DNA from: Azospirillum humicireducens | Lineage (GTDB): Bacteria; Pseudomonadota; Alphaproteobacteria; Azospirillales; Azospirillaceae | Reading direction: 5' to 3' | Length of the DNA: 50,287 nucleotides | Assembly (NCBI RefSeq): GCF_001639105.2 | Contig: NZ_CP028903.1 | Location: forward strand, 523,837 to 574,123 | Shown here: positions 1-7,917 of the stretch, piece by piece | Layout: the number at the start of each line of letters is the position of its first letter | Numbering within the stretch: the first letter of the stretch is position 1 | Translations under genes and position numbers: made by a program | Notes under the pieces: generated by a model | What the model saw: the letters and a program-made list of their open reading frames with translations, nothing else | Database searches by the model: none | Told to the model about the DNA's origin: nothing

Positions 1-506
1 CCGCGGAAGTTCAGCAGGCTCGGCGCCTTGTCGATGATCTCTTCCAGAATCAGCGACGCCGTCTCCAGCTCCCGCTCCAGCTCCGGGCCGAGCTTGCCCG
101 CATAGTTCGGGCGCCGCAGCTTCTCCGCGGCGTCGTGCAGGCTGCGCAGCTCCGCGACGAAGATCTCGCGGGCGCCCATCGGTAGGATCGGGTTGGCCGA
201 CAGCACGAAGAAGAAGCGCATGCTGGCGCGCACCAGCAGCGCCAGCATCACGGTGTCGAGCTTCTCGAACTGGTCGCGCAGGTCGTCGGACCGGGCGTCG
301 ACCAGATTGCGCATGCGTTGCTCGATCAGGATCACCAGCGCCTGGAACTCTCCCACCTTGTCGCGGAAGTCACGGTAGGCGCCGAAGCTGTGCTTGCTCG
401 CTTCATGCTCGGCCAGTTGGGCCAGCTTGGACGCTTCGCGGCACTGGCGCTCCAGGGCGCCCAGCAGTTCCTTGACCTCGGCTCGGGTATATTGGCGCTT
501 GCTCAT
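1..506 (-). CDS. Unknown helical protein, C-terminus cut off by window edge
   Basis: The reading frame opens at an ATG at 506-504 (MSKRQYTRAEVKELL) and stays open for 168 codons to the window edge, so only the N-terminal part is seen. I do not recognise the family. The visible part is rich in Glu, Arg, Leu and Ala and looks mostly alpha-helical with amphipathic stretches (for example around residues 10-45). One short hydrophobic stretch (MRFFFVLSANPILPMG, about residues 112-127) could be a buried helix or a weak membrane contact. There is no signal peptide. It lies 97 nt downstream of emrB on the same strand, behind a hairpin at 561-595, so it is probably transcribed separately. A cytoplasmic structural or regulatory protein is possible, but no function is assigned. 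Confidence 0.7.
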   Translation of the reverse strand, partial: MSKRQYTRAEVKELLGALERQCREASKLAQLAEHEASKHSFGAYRDFRDKVGEFQALVILIEQRMRNLVDARSDDLRDQFEKLDTVMLALLVRASMRFFFVLSANPILPMGAREIFVAELRSLHDAAEKLRRPNYAGKLGPELERELETASLILEEIIDKAPSLLNFR

Positions 507-560
507 GGGAATCGATGGGGGCTCGGCTGGGTTCGGACGGACCGGCCCAAGCTATAGCAC

Positions 561-595
561 AACCCGCGGGCGACCACCTATGCCGCTCGCGGGTT
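561..595 (-). terminator. Hairpin downstream of emrB
   Basis: AACCCGCGGGCG at 561-572 pairs with CGCTCGCGGGTT at 584-595, a 12-bp stem with one non-Watson-Crick position and an 11-nt loop. It begins 9 nt after the emrB stop. No clear U-tract follows on the minus strand, so it is a candidate transcript end or 3' stabiliser rather than a textbook intrinsic terminator. Confidence 0.45.
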
Positions 596-603
596 TGCGC
601 CGA

Positions 604-2157
604 TCAATGGTCGGCCTTCACCGGCCCGCCCGGCCGCCGCACCAGCGGCATGAACAGCAGTGCGCCGAAGAACACCGCAGACATCAGCAGCATGGCGTCG
701 TTGAAGGTCAGGATCAGCGCCTCGCGCTGGACCAGCCCGACCAGCCGGGACATCGCCGCGGCGGTCGGATCGGCCACCAGCCCGTCGAAGCGCTGGCTGA
801 GATTATCCACCATCTGCTGCACCTCCGGCCGGGCGAGATTGACGTTGTCGCCAAGACGGTTCAGGTGCAGGGCGTTGCGGTCGGTCAGCACGGTGTTGAT
901 CGCCGCCAACCCGATGGCGCCGCCCAGGTTGCGCATCAGGTTGTACAGGCCCGACGCGTTCTTCAGCTTGTCCGGTGGCAGGGTGCCCAGCGCGACGCTG
1001 TTGATCGGGATGAAGCACAGCATCAGCGACATGCCGCGCACCGCCTGCGGCACGAACAGCTCCCAGAATCCGGTCTCGGCGGTGAAGTGGCTGTTCATCC
1101 AGACGCCGCTGCCGAACAGGATCAGCCCCAGCGCCAGCATGGCGCGCAGGTCCATCCGCTTCGACAGGGCGCCGGCGATGGGGGCCGACAGGAACTGGAA
1201 GGCGCCGGTCACGAACATGATCTCGCCGATCTGCAGGCTGTTGAAGCCGCGCACGCGCGCCAGGAACAGCGGCTGCAGATAGACAGATCCGTAGAGCCCG
1301 ATGCCGAGGATGAAGCTGTAGAGCGACCCGATGGCGAAGTTGCGGTCGGCGAAGGCCCGAAGTTCCACGATGGGATTGCGGTAGGACAATACCCGCCAGA
1401 AGAAGCCGATGGCGGCCAGGGTGGCCACGACGGCAAGCGCCAGAATGACCTCGTCATCGAACCAGTCGTTGCGCGGCCCTTCCTCCACCACATACTCCAG
1501 GCTGCCCAGGAAGGCTGCCATCAGCAGCAGGCCGAGGAAGTCGAAGCCCTTGCGCAGCTCCGGATTCGGCCGGTCGACGTCGACCAGGAACCAGACCAGC
1601 AAGGTCACGACGATGCCGGGGATCACGTTGGCCAGGAACAGCCAGTGCCAGGACATGTGCTGGGTCAGATAGCCTCCCAGCGTCGGGCCGATGGTGGGGG
1701 CCATGGTGGCGACCAGCCCCATCATCACCGACACCCCGGCCCGCTTCTCCGGCGGGAAAATCATGAAGCTGGTGGCGAAGACCGTCGGGATCATCGCGCC
1801 GCCGATGAAGCCCTGGAGTGCGCGCCAGACGATCATCGATTCGATGCTGCCGGCGAAGGCGCAGGCGACGCTGGTCAGGGTGAAGCCGGCGGCCGCCACG
1901 GTGAACAGGATGCGGGTCGACATGATGCGCGACAGGATGCCGGACAGCGGGATCATCACGACCTCCGCGATCAGGTAGGAGGTCTGCACCCACGAGATCT
2001 CGTCGGCGCTGGCCGCCAGCCCCGCCTGGATCTCCGACAGCGAGCTGGAGACGATCTGGATGTCCAGGATCGCCATGAACATGCCGACGACCATCGCGAA
2101 GAAGCCGACGATGTCGCGTGTGGTGAGCGGGCGCATGCCCTGGGCCGGAGTCGCCAT
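604..2157 (-). CDS. emrB: EmrB-type MFS multidrug exporter (DHA2 family)
   Basis: The product is a 517-residue major facilitator of the 14-TM DHA2 drug:proton antiporter family, the usual length. Alternating hydrophobic segments run from about residue 15 to 505. The N-terminal part has the typical MFAILDIQIVSSSLSEIQ helix and the WVQTSYLIAEVVMIPLSG helix, the latter covering the conserved motif near TM2. The start ATG at 2157 has AAGG about 10 nt upstream. By family knowledge EmrB pairs with the adaptor EmrA and an outer-membrane TolC-like channel, none of which is in this window, to expel hydrophobic toxic compounds across both membranes. It lies 138 nt downstream of emrA on the same strand, with a strong hairpin between them. 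Expression is probably controlled by the divergent TetR gene through operators at 3478-3558. The exported substrate cannot be read from the sequence. Confidence 0.9.
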   Translation of the reverse strand: MATPAQGMRPLTTRDIVGFFAMVVGMFMAILDIQIVSSSLSEIQAGLAASADEISWVQTSYLIAEVVMIPLSGILSRIMSTRILFTVAAAGFTLTSVACAFAGSIESMIVWRALQGFIGGAMIPTVFATSFMIFPPEKRAGVSVMMGLVATMAPTIGPTLGGYLTQHMSWHWLFLANVIPGIVVTLLVWFLVDVDRPNPELRKGFDFLGLLLMAAFLGSLEYVVEEGPRNDWFDDEVILALAVVATLAAIGFFWRVLSYRNPIVELRAFADRNFAIGSLYSFILGIGLYGSVYLQPLFLARVRGFNSLQIGEIMFVTGAFQFLSAPIAGALSKRMDLRAMLALGLILFGSGVWMNSHFTAETGFWELFVPQAVRGMSLMLCFIPINSVALGTLPPDKLKNASGLYNLMRNLGGAIGLAAINTVLTDRNALHLNRLGDNVNLARPEVQQMVDNLSQRFDGLVADPTAAAMSRLVGLVQREALILTFNDAMLLMSAVFFGALLFMPLVRRPGGPVKADH

Positions 2158-2235
2158 GGAACCGCTGCCTTGAATCGCGGCCGACGGAATCCCGTCCGGG
2201 GATGGCTCCGGCCAAAATGTCGCTTGGATGGTTGA

Positions 2236-2278
2236 CGGGGGCGCCGCCCCAGAAGGGGGGAGGTGGGCGGCGCCCCCG
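2236..2278 (-). repeat. Strong GC hairpin between emrA and emrB
   Basis: CGGGGGCGCCGCCC at 2236-2249 is perfectly complementary to GGGCGGCGCCCCCG at 2265-2278, a 14-bp stem with a 15-nt loop. It lies inside the emrA-emrB transcript, 17 nt after the emrA stop and 79 nt before the emrB start. There is no U-tract on the minus strand, so partial termination or mRNA stabilisation giving unequal EmrA:EmrB levels is more likely than complete termination. Confidence 0.7.
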
Positions 2279-2295
2279 CCGGACCGTGGCCGCCG

Positions 2296-3405
2296 TTACC
2301 TGGCGGCCACCGCCTGCTTGTCGGCGAGCGCGCCGAACACGCCACCGGCGGGCATATGCGGCAGGGCGTCGGCACCGCGGGTGTCGACCTCCGCCACCAC
2401 CGACAGGCCGGGACGCAGCAGGCCGGCCAGCGCGTTGTCGCGCGGCAGGGCGATGCGCACGGGCACGCGCTGGACGATCTTGGTGAAATTGCCGGTCGCG
2501 TTCTCCGGCGGCAGCAGCGAGAATTTCGAGCCCGAGGCCGGGGCGAAGCTCTCCACCGTGCCCTCCAGGTGGCGGTCGGGGAAGGCGTCGACCGAGATGC
2601 TGACATGCTGACCGGGACGCATGCGCGACAGCTGGGTCTCCTTGAAGTTGGCGACCACATAGACGTCGGGCAGCGGAACCAGCGACAGCAGCTGAACGCC
2701 CGGCCGGGCATACTGGCCGACCTGGACGCCGCGGTTGCCGACCACGCCATCGACCGGCGCCCGTACCACGGTGTTCTCCAGGTCGATGCGCGCCGTCCGC
2801 AGCGTCGCCTCGGCCTGGGCCAGATGGGCCTCCGTCTCGGTCCGGGTGGCGTGCAGGACGTTGACCTGCTCGTTCTCCGCGGCGAGCGCCGCCCGCGACT
2901 TGGCGACCTGGGCCACTGCCTTGCGCAGGTCGGCGTCGGCGGTCTCCAGCTTCTGCCTGCTGGTCCAGCTGTCGTTGGCCAGCGAGCGGCTGCGCTCATA
3001 TTCCTGCTGGGCGCGGCGCTGTTCGGCCTCGGCGCTCGCCAGCGTTGCCGCGGCCTGGTCGATCACGGTGCGCTGCAGCTCCAGCTTGCTGTCCAGCGTG
3101 CCGAGCGCCGCCTTCTGCGCGCTCACCGCAGCCTGTGCCTCCGCCACCTTGGCGCGGAAATCCTGGTCGTCCAGCACCGCCAGCACCTCGCCGGCCCGCA
3201 CCAGCTGGTTCTCCGCGGCCTTCACGTCGCGGACATAGGCGGAGACCTTCGGGCTGACGACGGTGATGTCGCTCTGCACATAGGCGTTGTCGGTCGATTC
3301 CATGAACCGGCCTTCGCGCCACCAATTCTCGCCGGCAACGGCACCGCCGGCCAGCACGGCCAACGCGACGCCCGACAGAACGATCTTCCGCACGCCATTC
3401 GCCAT
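2296..3405 (-). CDS. emrA: EmrA/HlyD-type membrane fusion protein
   Basis: A 369-residue periplasmic adaptor with the standard layout: one N-terminal membrane anchor (about residues 7-25, IVLSGVALAVLAGGAVAG), a first lipoyl half-motif (VSPKVSAYVRDVKAAENQLV, about 50-70), a long alpha-helical hairpin rich in Ala, Glu and Gln (about 85-190), the second lipoyl half (VVRAPVDGVVGNRGVQVGQY), and a beta-barrel domain. TDNAYVQSDITVVSP is the hallmark EmrA N-terminal motif. The adaptor bridges EmrB in the inner membrane to an outer-membrane channel. It is the first gene of the pair, and its start lies 73 nt from the nearer TetR palindrome, as expected for a repressed promoter. Confidence 0.9.
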   Translation of the reverse strand: MANGVRKIVLSGVALAVLAGGAVAGENWWREGRFMESTDNAYVQSDITVVSPKVSAYVRDVKAAENQLVRAGEVLAVLDDQDFRAKVAEAQAAVSAQKAALGTLDSKLELQRTVIDQAAATLASAEAEQRRAQQEYERSRSLANDSWTSRQKLETADADLRKAVAQVAKSRAALAAENEQVNVLHATRTETEAHLAQAEATLRTARIDLENTVVRAPVDGVVGNRGVQVGQYARPGVQLLSLVPLPDVYVVANFKETQLSRMRPGQHVSISVDAFPDRHLEGTVESFAPASGSKFSLLPPENATGNFTKIVQRVPVRIALPRDNALAGLLRPGLSVVAEVDTRGADALPHMPAGGVFGALADKQAVAAR

Positions 3406-3477
3406 TGTCTCTATCCCCAGTCCATCGCGGTCCGATCCCCCTTTTCCGGATGCGCTCTTGCCGGCGCCACGGAAAAG

Positions 3478-3496
3478 AAACTGAACCGTTCAGTTT
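3478..3496. promoter_or_regulatory. TetR-type operator palindrome 1 (emrA side)
   Basis: AAACTGAACCGTTCAGTTT is a perfect 9-1-9 inverted repeat. It lies 73 nt upstream of the emrA start and shares its core, AACTGAAC-N-GTTCAGTT, with the second site at 3542-3558. The centres are 63 bp apart, close to six helical turns. On the minus strand a TTGACA hexamer (3536-3531) lies between the sites and could be the -35 of the emrA promoter, which would put operator 1 near the transcription start. The likely ligand is the adjacent TetR protein. Confidence 0.8.
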
Positions 3497-3541
3497 AGTC
3501 TTGCCGGAAGATGGCGGACGGCCTATCTGTTGTCAAGATCG

Positions 3542-3558
3542 AACTGAACGGTTCAGTT
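3542..3558. promoter_or_regulatory. TetR-type operator palindrome 2 (tetR side)
   Basis: AACTGAACGGTTCAGTT is a perfect 8-1-8 inverted repeat, the same core as the site at 3478-3496. A plausible plus-strand promoter, TTGCCG (3501-3506), a 17-bp spacer and TATCTG (3524-3529), would start transcription just before this site, consistent with autorepression of the regulator. The promoter elements are weak matches, but the palindrome is clear. Confidence 0.8.
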
Positions 3559-3619
3559 TTTAAAAACAGCGTGTATGGGGGCTTGTCGGGCGATGCGGAA
3601 CGCGGTAGGGGCCAGGAAC

Positions 3620-4270
3620 ATGGACTCAGGCGAGGCGCGTATGACCACCTTGGTTGCCCCCACTCCCGAAGCGGGTTCGAAGCCGGCCCAGATCATGGAG
3701 GCGGCGGGCGCCCTGTTCCTGGAGCATGGCTACAGCGCCGTCAGCATGGATGCGGTCGCCAAGAAGGCGAATGTGTCCAAGGCGACGCTGTACGCGCATT
3801 TCGGCAGCAAGGAAGAGCTGTTCCGGGCGATGGTGGCCTGTGAATGTGCCAATTCCGTGATGTCCGGCATCTGGGACGAGGCGATGCGCCTGCCGGCCAC
3901 CGAAGGACTGCGGCTGATCGGGCGGACCTTCGTCCGCTTCATCGCCTCGGCCAAGGCGCTGGGGCTCTACCGCATGGTTCTGGGCGAGGTTCTGCGCCAG
4001 CCCCAACTCGCCCAGGCCTTCTATGAAAGCGGTCCGGCCGAGACCTTCCAGCGCGCCCAGGAGTTCATGGCCCATGCCGCCGGCACGGGGGAACTGGCGA
4101 TCACCGACTGCGATCTCGCCACCCACCAGTTCTTCGGCTTGTTGAAGGCCAACATGCACATGAAGCTGCTTCTGTGCCTCAGCGAACGCCCGAGCGACGA
4201 AGAGTTGGAACGCTTCGTCGATGCCGCGGTCGACCTGTTCGCCAAGGGGTATGCGCCCGACAAGCGGTAA
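3620..4270 (+). CDS. TetR/AcrR-family repressor of the emrAB operon
   Basis: A 216-residue regulator, normal for TetR. The N-terminal helix-turn-helix reads IMEAAGALFLEHGYSAVSMD, then VAKKANVSKATLYAHF, the diagnostic TetR DNA-binding signature. The C-terminal ligand domain resembles the AefR-like group (LRLIGRTFVRFIASAKALGLYR). I start at the ATG at 3620 because AGGAAC precedes it. An in-frame ATG at 3641 preceded by GAGG is nearly as good. An in-frame ATG at 3575 would also leave both operators upstream, but it has no better ribosome site and would add an atypical N-terminus. The gene is divergent from emrAB and flanked by two copies of one palindrome, so it most likely represses both promoters until a toxic ligand binds. 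The inducer is unknown. Confidence 0.88.
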   Translation: MDSGEARMTTLVAPTPEAGSKPAQIMEAAGALFLEHGYSAVSMDAVAKKANVSKATLYAHFGSKEELFRAMVACECANSVMSGIWDEAMRLPATEGLRLIGRTFVRFIASAKALGLYRMVLGEVLRQPQLAQAFYESGPAETFQRAQEFMAHAAGTGELAITDCDLATHQFFGLLKANMHMKLLLCLSERPSDEELERFVDAAVDLFAKGYAPDKR

Positions 4271-4416
4271 GACCCCGCTATCATTCTTGATAACAATAAA
4301 CCAGCAATAGCAAGAACTTCCGGTCCTGAGTTCTCCCCGCGAGTCTTGTCAGCGGCATAGACTTCATATAGCGTGCCGAAGGCATACTGACGTAATCGGG
4401 CGTGGCGGACCGGTGG

Positions 4417-5607
4417 ATGAACTTCGACACGACCTTCATCGCCCAGGTGATCACTGTCATCGGCTTTGCGGTGGGGTTTTCCATCGTGGTGGCGTCCGGC
4501 CGCTATCCACGCCATATCCGCAACTCACTGCGTGCCTACGCCTACGGCAAGTTTCTGCTGGGCGCGGCCTTTCTCATCGCCGGTCTGCGCGGCGACGAGA
4601 TGCCGGAACTGTTCATTCCGCTGGCGAACGGCGTCGGGTTGGGCGGGCTGGCGATGAACTACACCTGCGTCCGCCATCTGCAGAACAGGCCGGTCCGGCG
4701 GTTCGTTCCGGTGGCGGTGGGGGGCGCGGTCGCTCTTGGTTGTCTGATGCTGCTGTTGGCCGGCGGCGACCTGTCCACGGTCCGCACCTTCGTCAGTTTC
4801 GCGGCTTCCGCCGTGCTGCTGCTCATCGCCTACGAGGTGCTGGTCCGCTACGAGCACCGCAGTGTTCCACACTATGTCACCGGCCTGCTGTCGGCGGCGC
4901 TTGCCGTCGTCTACCTTGTCCGCATGGGGGCCGGTCTCAGTCACGCGGCGCCGCTCGGCCATCTCGTCGATGACAATGTGGAGCGCGCGACCTTCCTGCT
5001 GTCCCTGCTGGGCACGGTGGTCGGCGCCATCAATTACATCCTGATGGCGAGCGACGAGTTCAACCGCGAACTGACCAAGCTGGCCCACACCGATGGGTTG
5101 ACCGGAGCCCTCAACCGCCGCCGTCTGTTCGAGCTGGGCGAGATCGAGTTCCGCCGAGCCCGCCGGCATGGCGGGGAGCTGACGGTTTTGATCCTGGACA
5201 TCGACCGCTTCAAGGCGATCAACGACCGGGCCGGCCATCCTTTCGGCGACCGGGTGATCCAGGCGGTGACGGAGTGCTGCGTCGGCCAGATCCGGGAGGA
5301 GGATTCCATCGGCCGCATGGGTGGGGAGGAGTTCGCCATCCTGCTGCCCGACACCGGGGCGGAGGCTGGCCGCATGCTGGCCGAACGGCTGCGCAGCGCC
5401 ATCGAGCGGCAGTTGGCTCCGCTCGCTGCCCAGGGCGGGGTGACGGTGACCTGCAGCATCGGCGGCGTCAGCCTGACGCGCGAACACAGCCAGTTCTCAG
5501 ACCTGATCGCCCAGTCCGACAGCGCGCTCTACGATGCCAAGAACGATGGCCGCAACCAGGTGCGCTTCTTCCAGGCCACAGCGCGGCGTACGGTGGCAAC
5601 CGCCTGA
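4417..5607 (+). CDS. Seven-TM membrane diguanylate cyclase (GGDEF)
   Basis: About 396 residues. Seven hydrophobic helices fill roughly residues 1-215 (for example FIAQVITVIGFAVGFSIVVA and ATFLLSLLGTVVGAINYILM), followed by a complete GGDEF domain (about 220-385). The active-site motif is MGGEEFAILLPD, and the inhibitory I-site RxxD is present as REEDSIGRMGGEEF, so the enzyme should be active and feedback-inhibited by cyclic di-GMP. TDGLTGALNRRRL marks the domain start. No EAL domain follows. The ATG at 4417 has GGCGGA six nt upstream; an in-frame GTG at 4402 without a good ribosome site is the alternative. The membrane part looks like a 7TM sensor module, but its signal is unknown. The gene stands alone between tetR and rodA. 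Confidence 0.88.
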   Translation: MNFDTTFIAQVITVIGFAVGFSIVVASGRYPRHIRNSLRAYAYGKFLLGAAFLIAGLRGDEMPELFIPLANGVGLGGLAMNYTCVRHLQNRPVRRFVPVAVGGAVALGCLMLLLAGGDLSTVRTFVSFAASAVLLLIAYEVLVRYEHRSVPHYVTGLLSAALAVVYLVRMGAGLSHAAPLGHLVDDNVERATFLLSLLGTVVGAINYILMASDEFNRELTKLAHTDGLTGALNRRRLFELGEIEFRRARRHGGELTVLILDIDRFKAINDRAGHPFGDRVIQAVTECCVGQIREEDSIGRMGGEEFAILLPDTGAEAGRMLAERLRSAIERQLAPLAAQGGVTVTCSIGGVSLTREHSQFSDLIAQSDSALYDAKNDGRNQVRFFQATARRTVATA

Positions 5608-5789
5608 GACGGCCCCTGCTCCTCCCTTCCGTCCATGCCCGACCGTGGCCGGTTAGAAAAATCGGCCGGTGCAAGGGCTGGCTTTACCCGCGAAGCGGCT
5701 TGCCGCATTATCCGGCCCGGTCACCTCCGGCCGCGCAGCCGGAGTTCATCCGCTACTGTCCCCTTTCCCGGCAACATCGGCGTACGGTC

Positions 5790-6956
5790 GTGGTTCTTTC
5801 CCATCTCGGCTCCGGCAGTCTGGAGCCGCAGCGGTCGCAGCTGACGCTCGGCACAAAGATCAGGCTCATCAACTGGGGGCTGGTCCTGCTGGTTTGCACG
5901 ATCACCGGCGTCGGCGTCGGCCTGCTCTATTCCGCCGCCGGCGGCCATTGGAAGCCCTGGGCCCAGCCGCAACTGGTCCGTGCCATCCCCGGCATCGTCC
6001 TGATGCTGGGAATCGCGCTGGTGGATATCCGGCACCTGATGAAGTCGGCCTACATCATCTTCTTCATCGTCTTGTGCCTGCTGATCGCGGTGGAGCTGAT
6101 GGGCCGCATCGGCATGGGCGCACAGCGCTGGATCGACCTCGGCTTTTTCCAGCTTCAACCGTCGGAACTGATGAAGCCGGCGCTGACCCTGGCGCTCGCC
6201 CGCTATTTCCATGGCGTGACCCTGGACCAGATCGGCCGTCCGCTGCTGCTGATCCCGCCCTTGCTGCTGGTCTTCACGCCGGTCGCCCTCGTGCTGATGC
6301 AGCCGAACCTGGGCACCTCGCTGCTGCTGATCCTGGGCAGCGGTGCGGTGTTCTTCGCCGCGGGGGTGCGGGTATGGAAGTTCCTGCTGGTGATCGGCGG
6401 CGGTCTCAGCGCCATTCCCATCGCCTGGGAATTCCTGCACGACTACCAGAAGCAGCGCGTCTACACCTTCCTCGATCCGGAAACCGATCCGCTCGGCGCC
6501 GGCTACAACATCCTGCAGTCGAAGATCGCGCTGGGATCCGGCGGATTGTTCGGCAAGGGCTTCATGTCGGGCTCGCAGAGCCAGCTGATGTTCCTGCCGG
6601 AAAAGCACACGGATTTCATCTTCGTCGTGCTGGCCGAGGAATTCGGGATGGTGGGGGCGCTGACGCTGCTGGCGCTCTATCTGTTGCTGTTCATCTATGG
6701 CTGGATCATCGCTCTGAACAGCCGCAGCCAGTTCGGCCGGCTGGTGGCGGTCGGCATGACCGCGCAGTTCTTCCTTTATGTCTTCGTCAATGTGGCGATG
6801 GTGATGGGGCTGATCCCGGTGGTCGGCATCCCGCTGCCGCTGGTGTCCTATGGCGGGTCGGCGATGATGACGCTGATGGTGGGCGTCGGCCTGCTTCTGA
6901 GCATGTCGGTTCACCGCGACGTGCGTATCCCGAAGAGCGGCGTCACCGACGACTGA
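5790..6956 (+). CDS. rodA: RodA, SEDS peptidoglycan glycosyltransferase
   Basis: 388 residues from a GTG at 5790; the frame is open further upstream but with no better start. RodA polymerises lipid II glycan strands for rod-shape elongation, working with PBP2 and MreBCD in the inner membrane. SEDS landmarks are all present: GRIGMGAQRWIDLGFFQLQP, QPNLGTSLLLI (the usual Asp is Asn here), GLFGKGFMSGSQSQLMFLPE, the catalytic Asp in EKHTDFIF (about residue 275), and the C-terminal IPLPLVSYGGSAMM. About ten TM helices can be counted. In most alphaproteobacteria rodA directly follows mreC, mreD and the PBP2 gene. Here it stands alone between a diguanylate cyclase and a GH16 gene, so it is either displaced or a second copy. 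The ribosome site before the GTG is poor, so the start is uncertain by a few residues. Confidence 0.88.
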   Translation: MVLSHLGSGSLEPQRSQLTLGTKIRLINWGLVLLVCTITGVGVGLLYSAAGGHWKPWAQPQLVRAIPGIVLMLGIALVDIRHLMKSAYIIFFIVLCLLIAVELMGRIGMGAQRWIDLGFFQLQPSELMKPALTLALARYFHGVTLDQIGRPLLLIPPLLLVFTPVALVLMQPNLGTSLLLILGSGAVFFAAGVRVWKFLLVIGGGLSAIPIAWEFLHDYQKQRVYTFLDPETDPLGAGYNILQSKIALGSGGLFGKGFMSGSQSQLMFLPEKHTDFIFVVLAEEFGMVGALTLLALYLLLFIYGWIIALNSRSQFGRLVAVGMTAQFFLYVFVNVAMVMGLIPVVGIPLPLVSYGGSAMMTLMVGVGLLLSMSVHRDVRIPKSGVTDD

Positions 6957-7100
6957 AGGCCGACCATTGCCGGCAGGGGTAAGTCCGCCGAGAGTGGCCA
7001 CACCCCGCCCGCGTCGTTGCCGCCCTGCCCTCCCCTCGCGATATGGGGGTGTGGGCCGACTGAAATTGCGCACCGGCCCGTTTCAGCGGGAGGACCAGCC

Positions 7101-7907
7101 ATGCGCGACGACGCCACCGGACGATGCAGGCGGAAAGCAGGCATCATCGGCACCTTCATTGCCGGCGGGTTTTCGGCCCTGCTGGCCGGTGCCGGCGGAC
7201 CGGCGCTGGCCGATGGGCTGTTCAGCCACCTCGGCGGCAGTTTCAGCGAGACGTCGGGGAAGTTCGAGGTCTCGCGCTGGCAGCGCTCCGATGGCTGGAA
7301 GGCCGGCGGGCATATGAACTGCAGTTGGAACCGTGCCAACGTCACCTTCGAGCCCGGCCACCTCGCCCTGTCGGTCAGCGACCAGATCGGCGGCCGGGAC
7401 CGCTATTCCTGCGGCGAATATTCCACCCACCGCTTCTATGGCTACGGCAGCTACGCGGTGTCGCTGCAGGCGGTGAAGGCGGACGGGGTGATGACCTCGG
7501 TCTCCCACTATACCGGCCCGCCCTTCGGCGACCCGTGGGACGAGATCACCTTCGGCATCGCCGGCAAGGACACCAGCAAGCTGGAAATCAGCTGGGTCGC
7601 CAACGGCGTCGGGCACCGCAACACGGTGGTCGATCTCGGCTTCGACGCCGCCAAGGGCTTTCATAGCTACGGCTTCGACTGGAAGCCGGACGGCATCGTC
7701 TGGACGGTGGACGGCAAGCCGGTGCACAAAGCCGCCGCGAAGGATGGAGAGCCGCTGCCGCGCATGCCGGGCAGGCTGATGCTGCGCTTCTGGAGCGCGT
7801 CGGGCGATACCGAGTGGCTGCGCCGCTTCACCTATCCCGGCCATCCGCTGGCCGCCGAGGTCGCCGCGGTCAGCTATCGTGAAGACCCGGCCAATCTCAG
7901 CAACTGA
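7101..7907 (+). CDS. Secreted GH16-fold protein with degenerate active site
   Basis: 268 residues. GGGAGGA stands 8 nt before the ATG at 7101. An N-terminal signal peptide ends near GPALADG (about residues 1-38). The mature part matches the licheninase/ExoK type of GH16: YGYGSYAVSLQAVKADGVMT, FGDPWDEITFGIAGKD, GFHSYGFDWKPDGIVWTVDG. The catalytic motif of active members is E-I-D-I-E, in which the first Glu is the nucleophile and the last Glu the acid/base. Here the line reads E148-I-T150-F-G152, so the nucleophile is kept, but the assisting Asp is Thr and the acid/base Glu is Gly. The flanking frame is intact, so this is substitution, not a frameshift. It may bind a beta-glucan or exopolysaccharide without cutting it, or act through a changed mechanism. 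It is convergent with livG, 10 nt away. Confidence 0.85.
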   Translation: MRDDATGRCRRKAGIIGTFIAGGFSALLAGAGGPALADGLFSHLGGSFSETSGKFEVSRWQRSDGWKAGGHMNCSWNRANVTFEPGHLALSVSDQIGGRDRYSCGEYSTHRFYGYGSYAVSLQAVKADGVMTSVSHYTGPPFGDPWDEITFGIAGKDTSKLEISWVANGVGHRNTVVDLGFDAAKGFHSYGFDWKPDGIVWTVDGKPVHKAAAKDGEPLPRMPGRLMLRFWSASGDTEWLRRFTYPGHPLAAEVAAVSYREDPANLSN

Positions 7908-7917
7908 TCGGAAGCCG

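Noticed and set aside
394..2235. 613-codon plus-strand frame opposite emrB
   Set aside because: It is the antisense shadow of a high-GC gene; the His/Gln/Arg/Asp-rich product matches no fold, and the minus strand encodes a clear 14-TM exporter.
5274..5789. N-terminal extension of rodA to an ATG at 5274
   Set aside because: It overlaps the GGDEF domain in another frame and is Arg/Pro-rich; RodA similarity begins near 5790.
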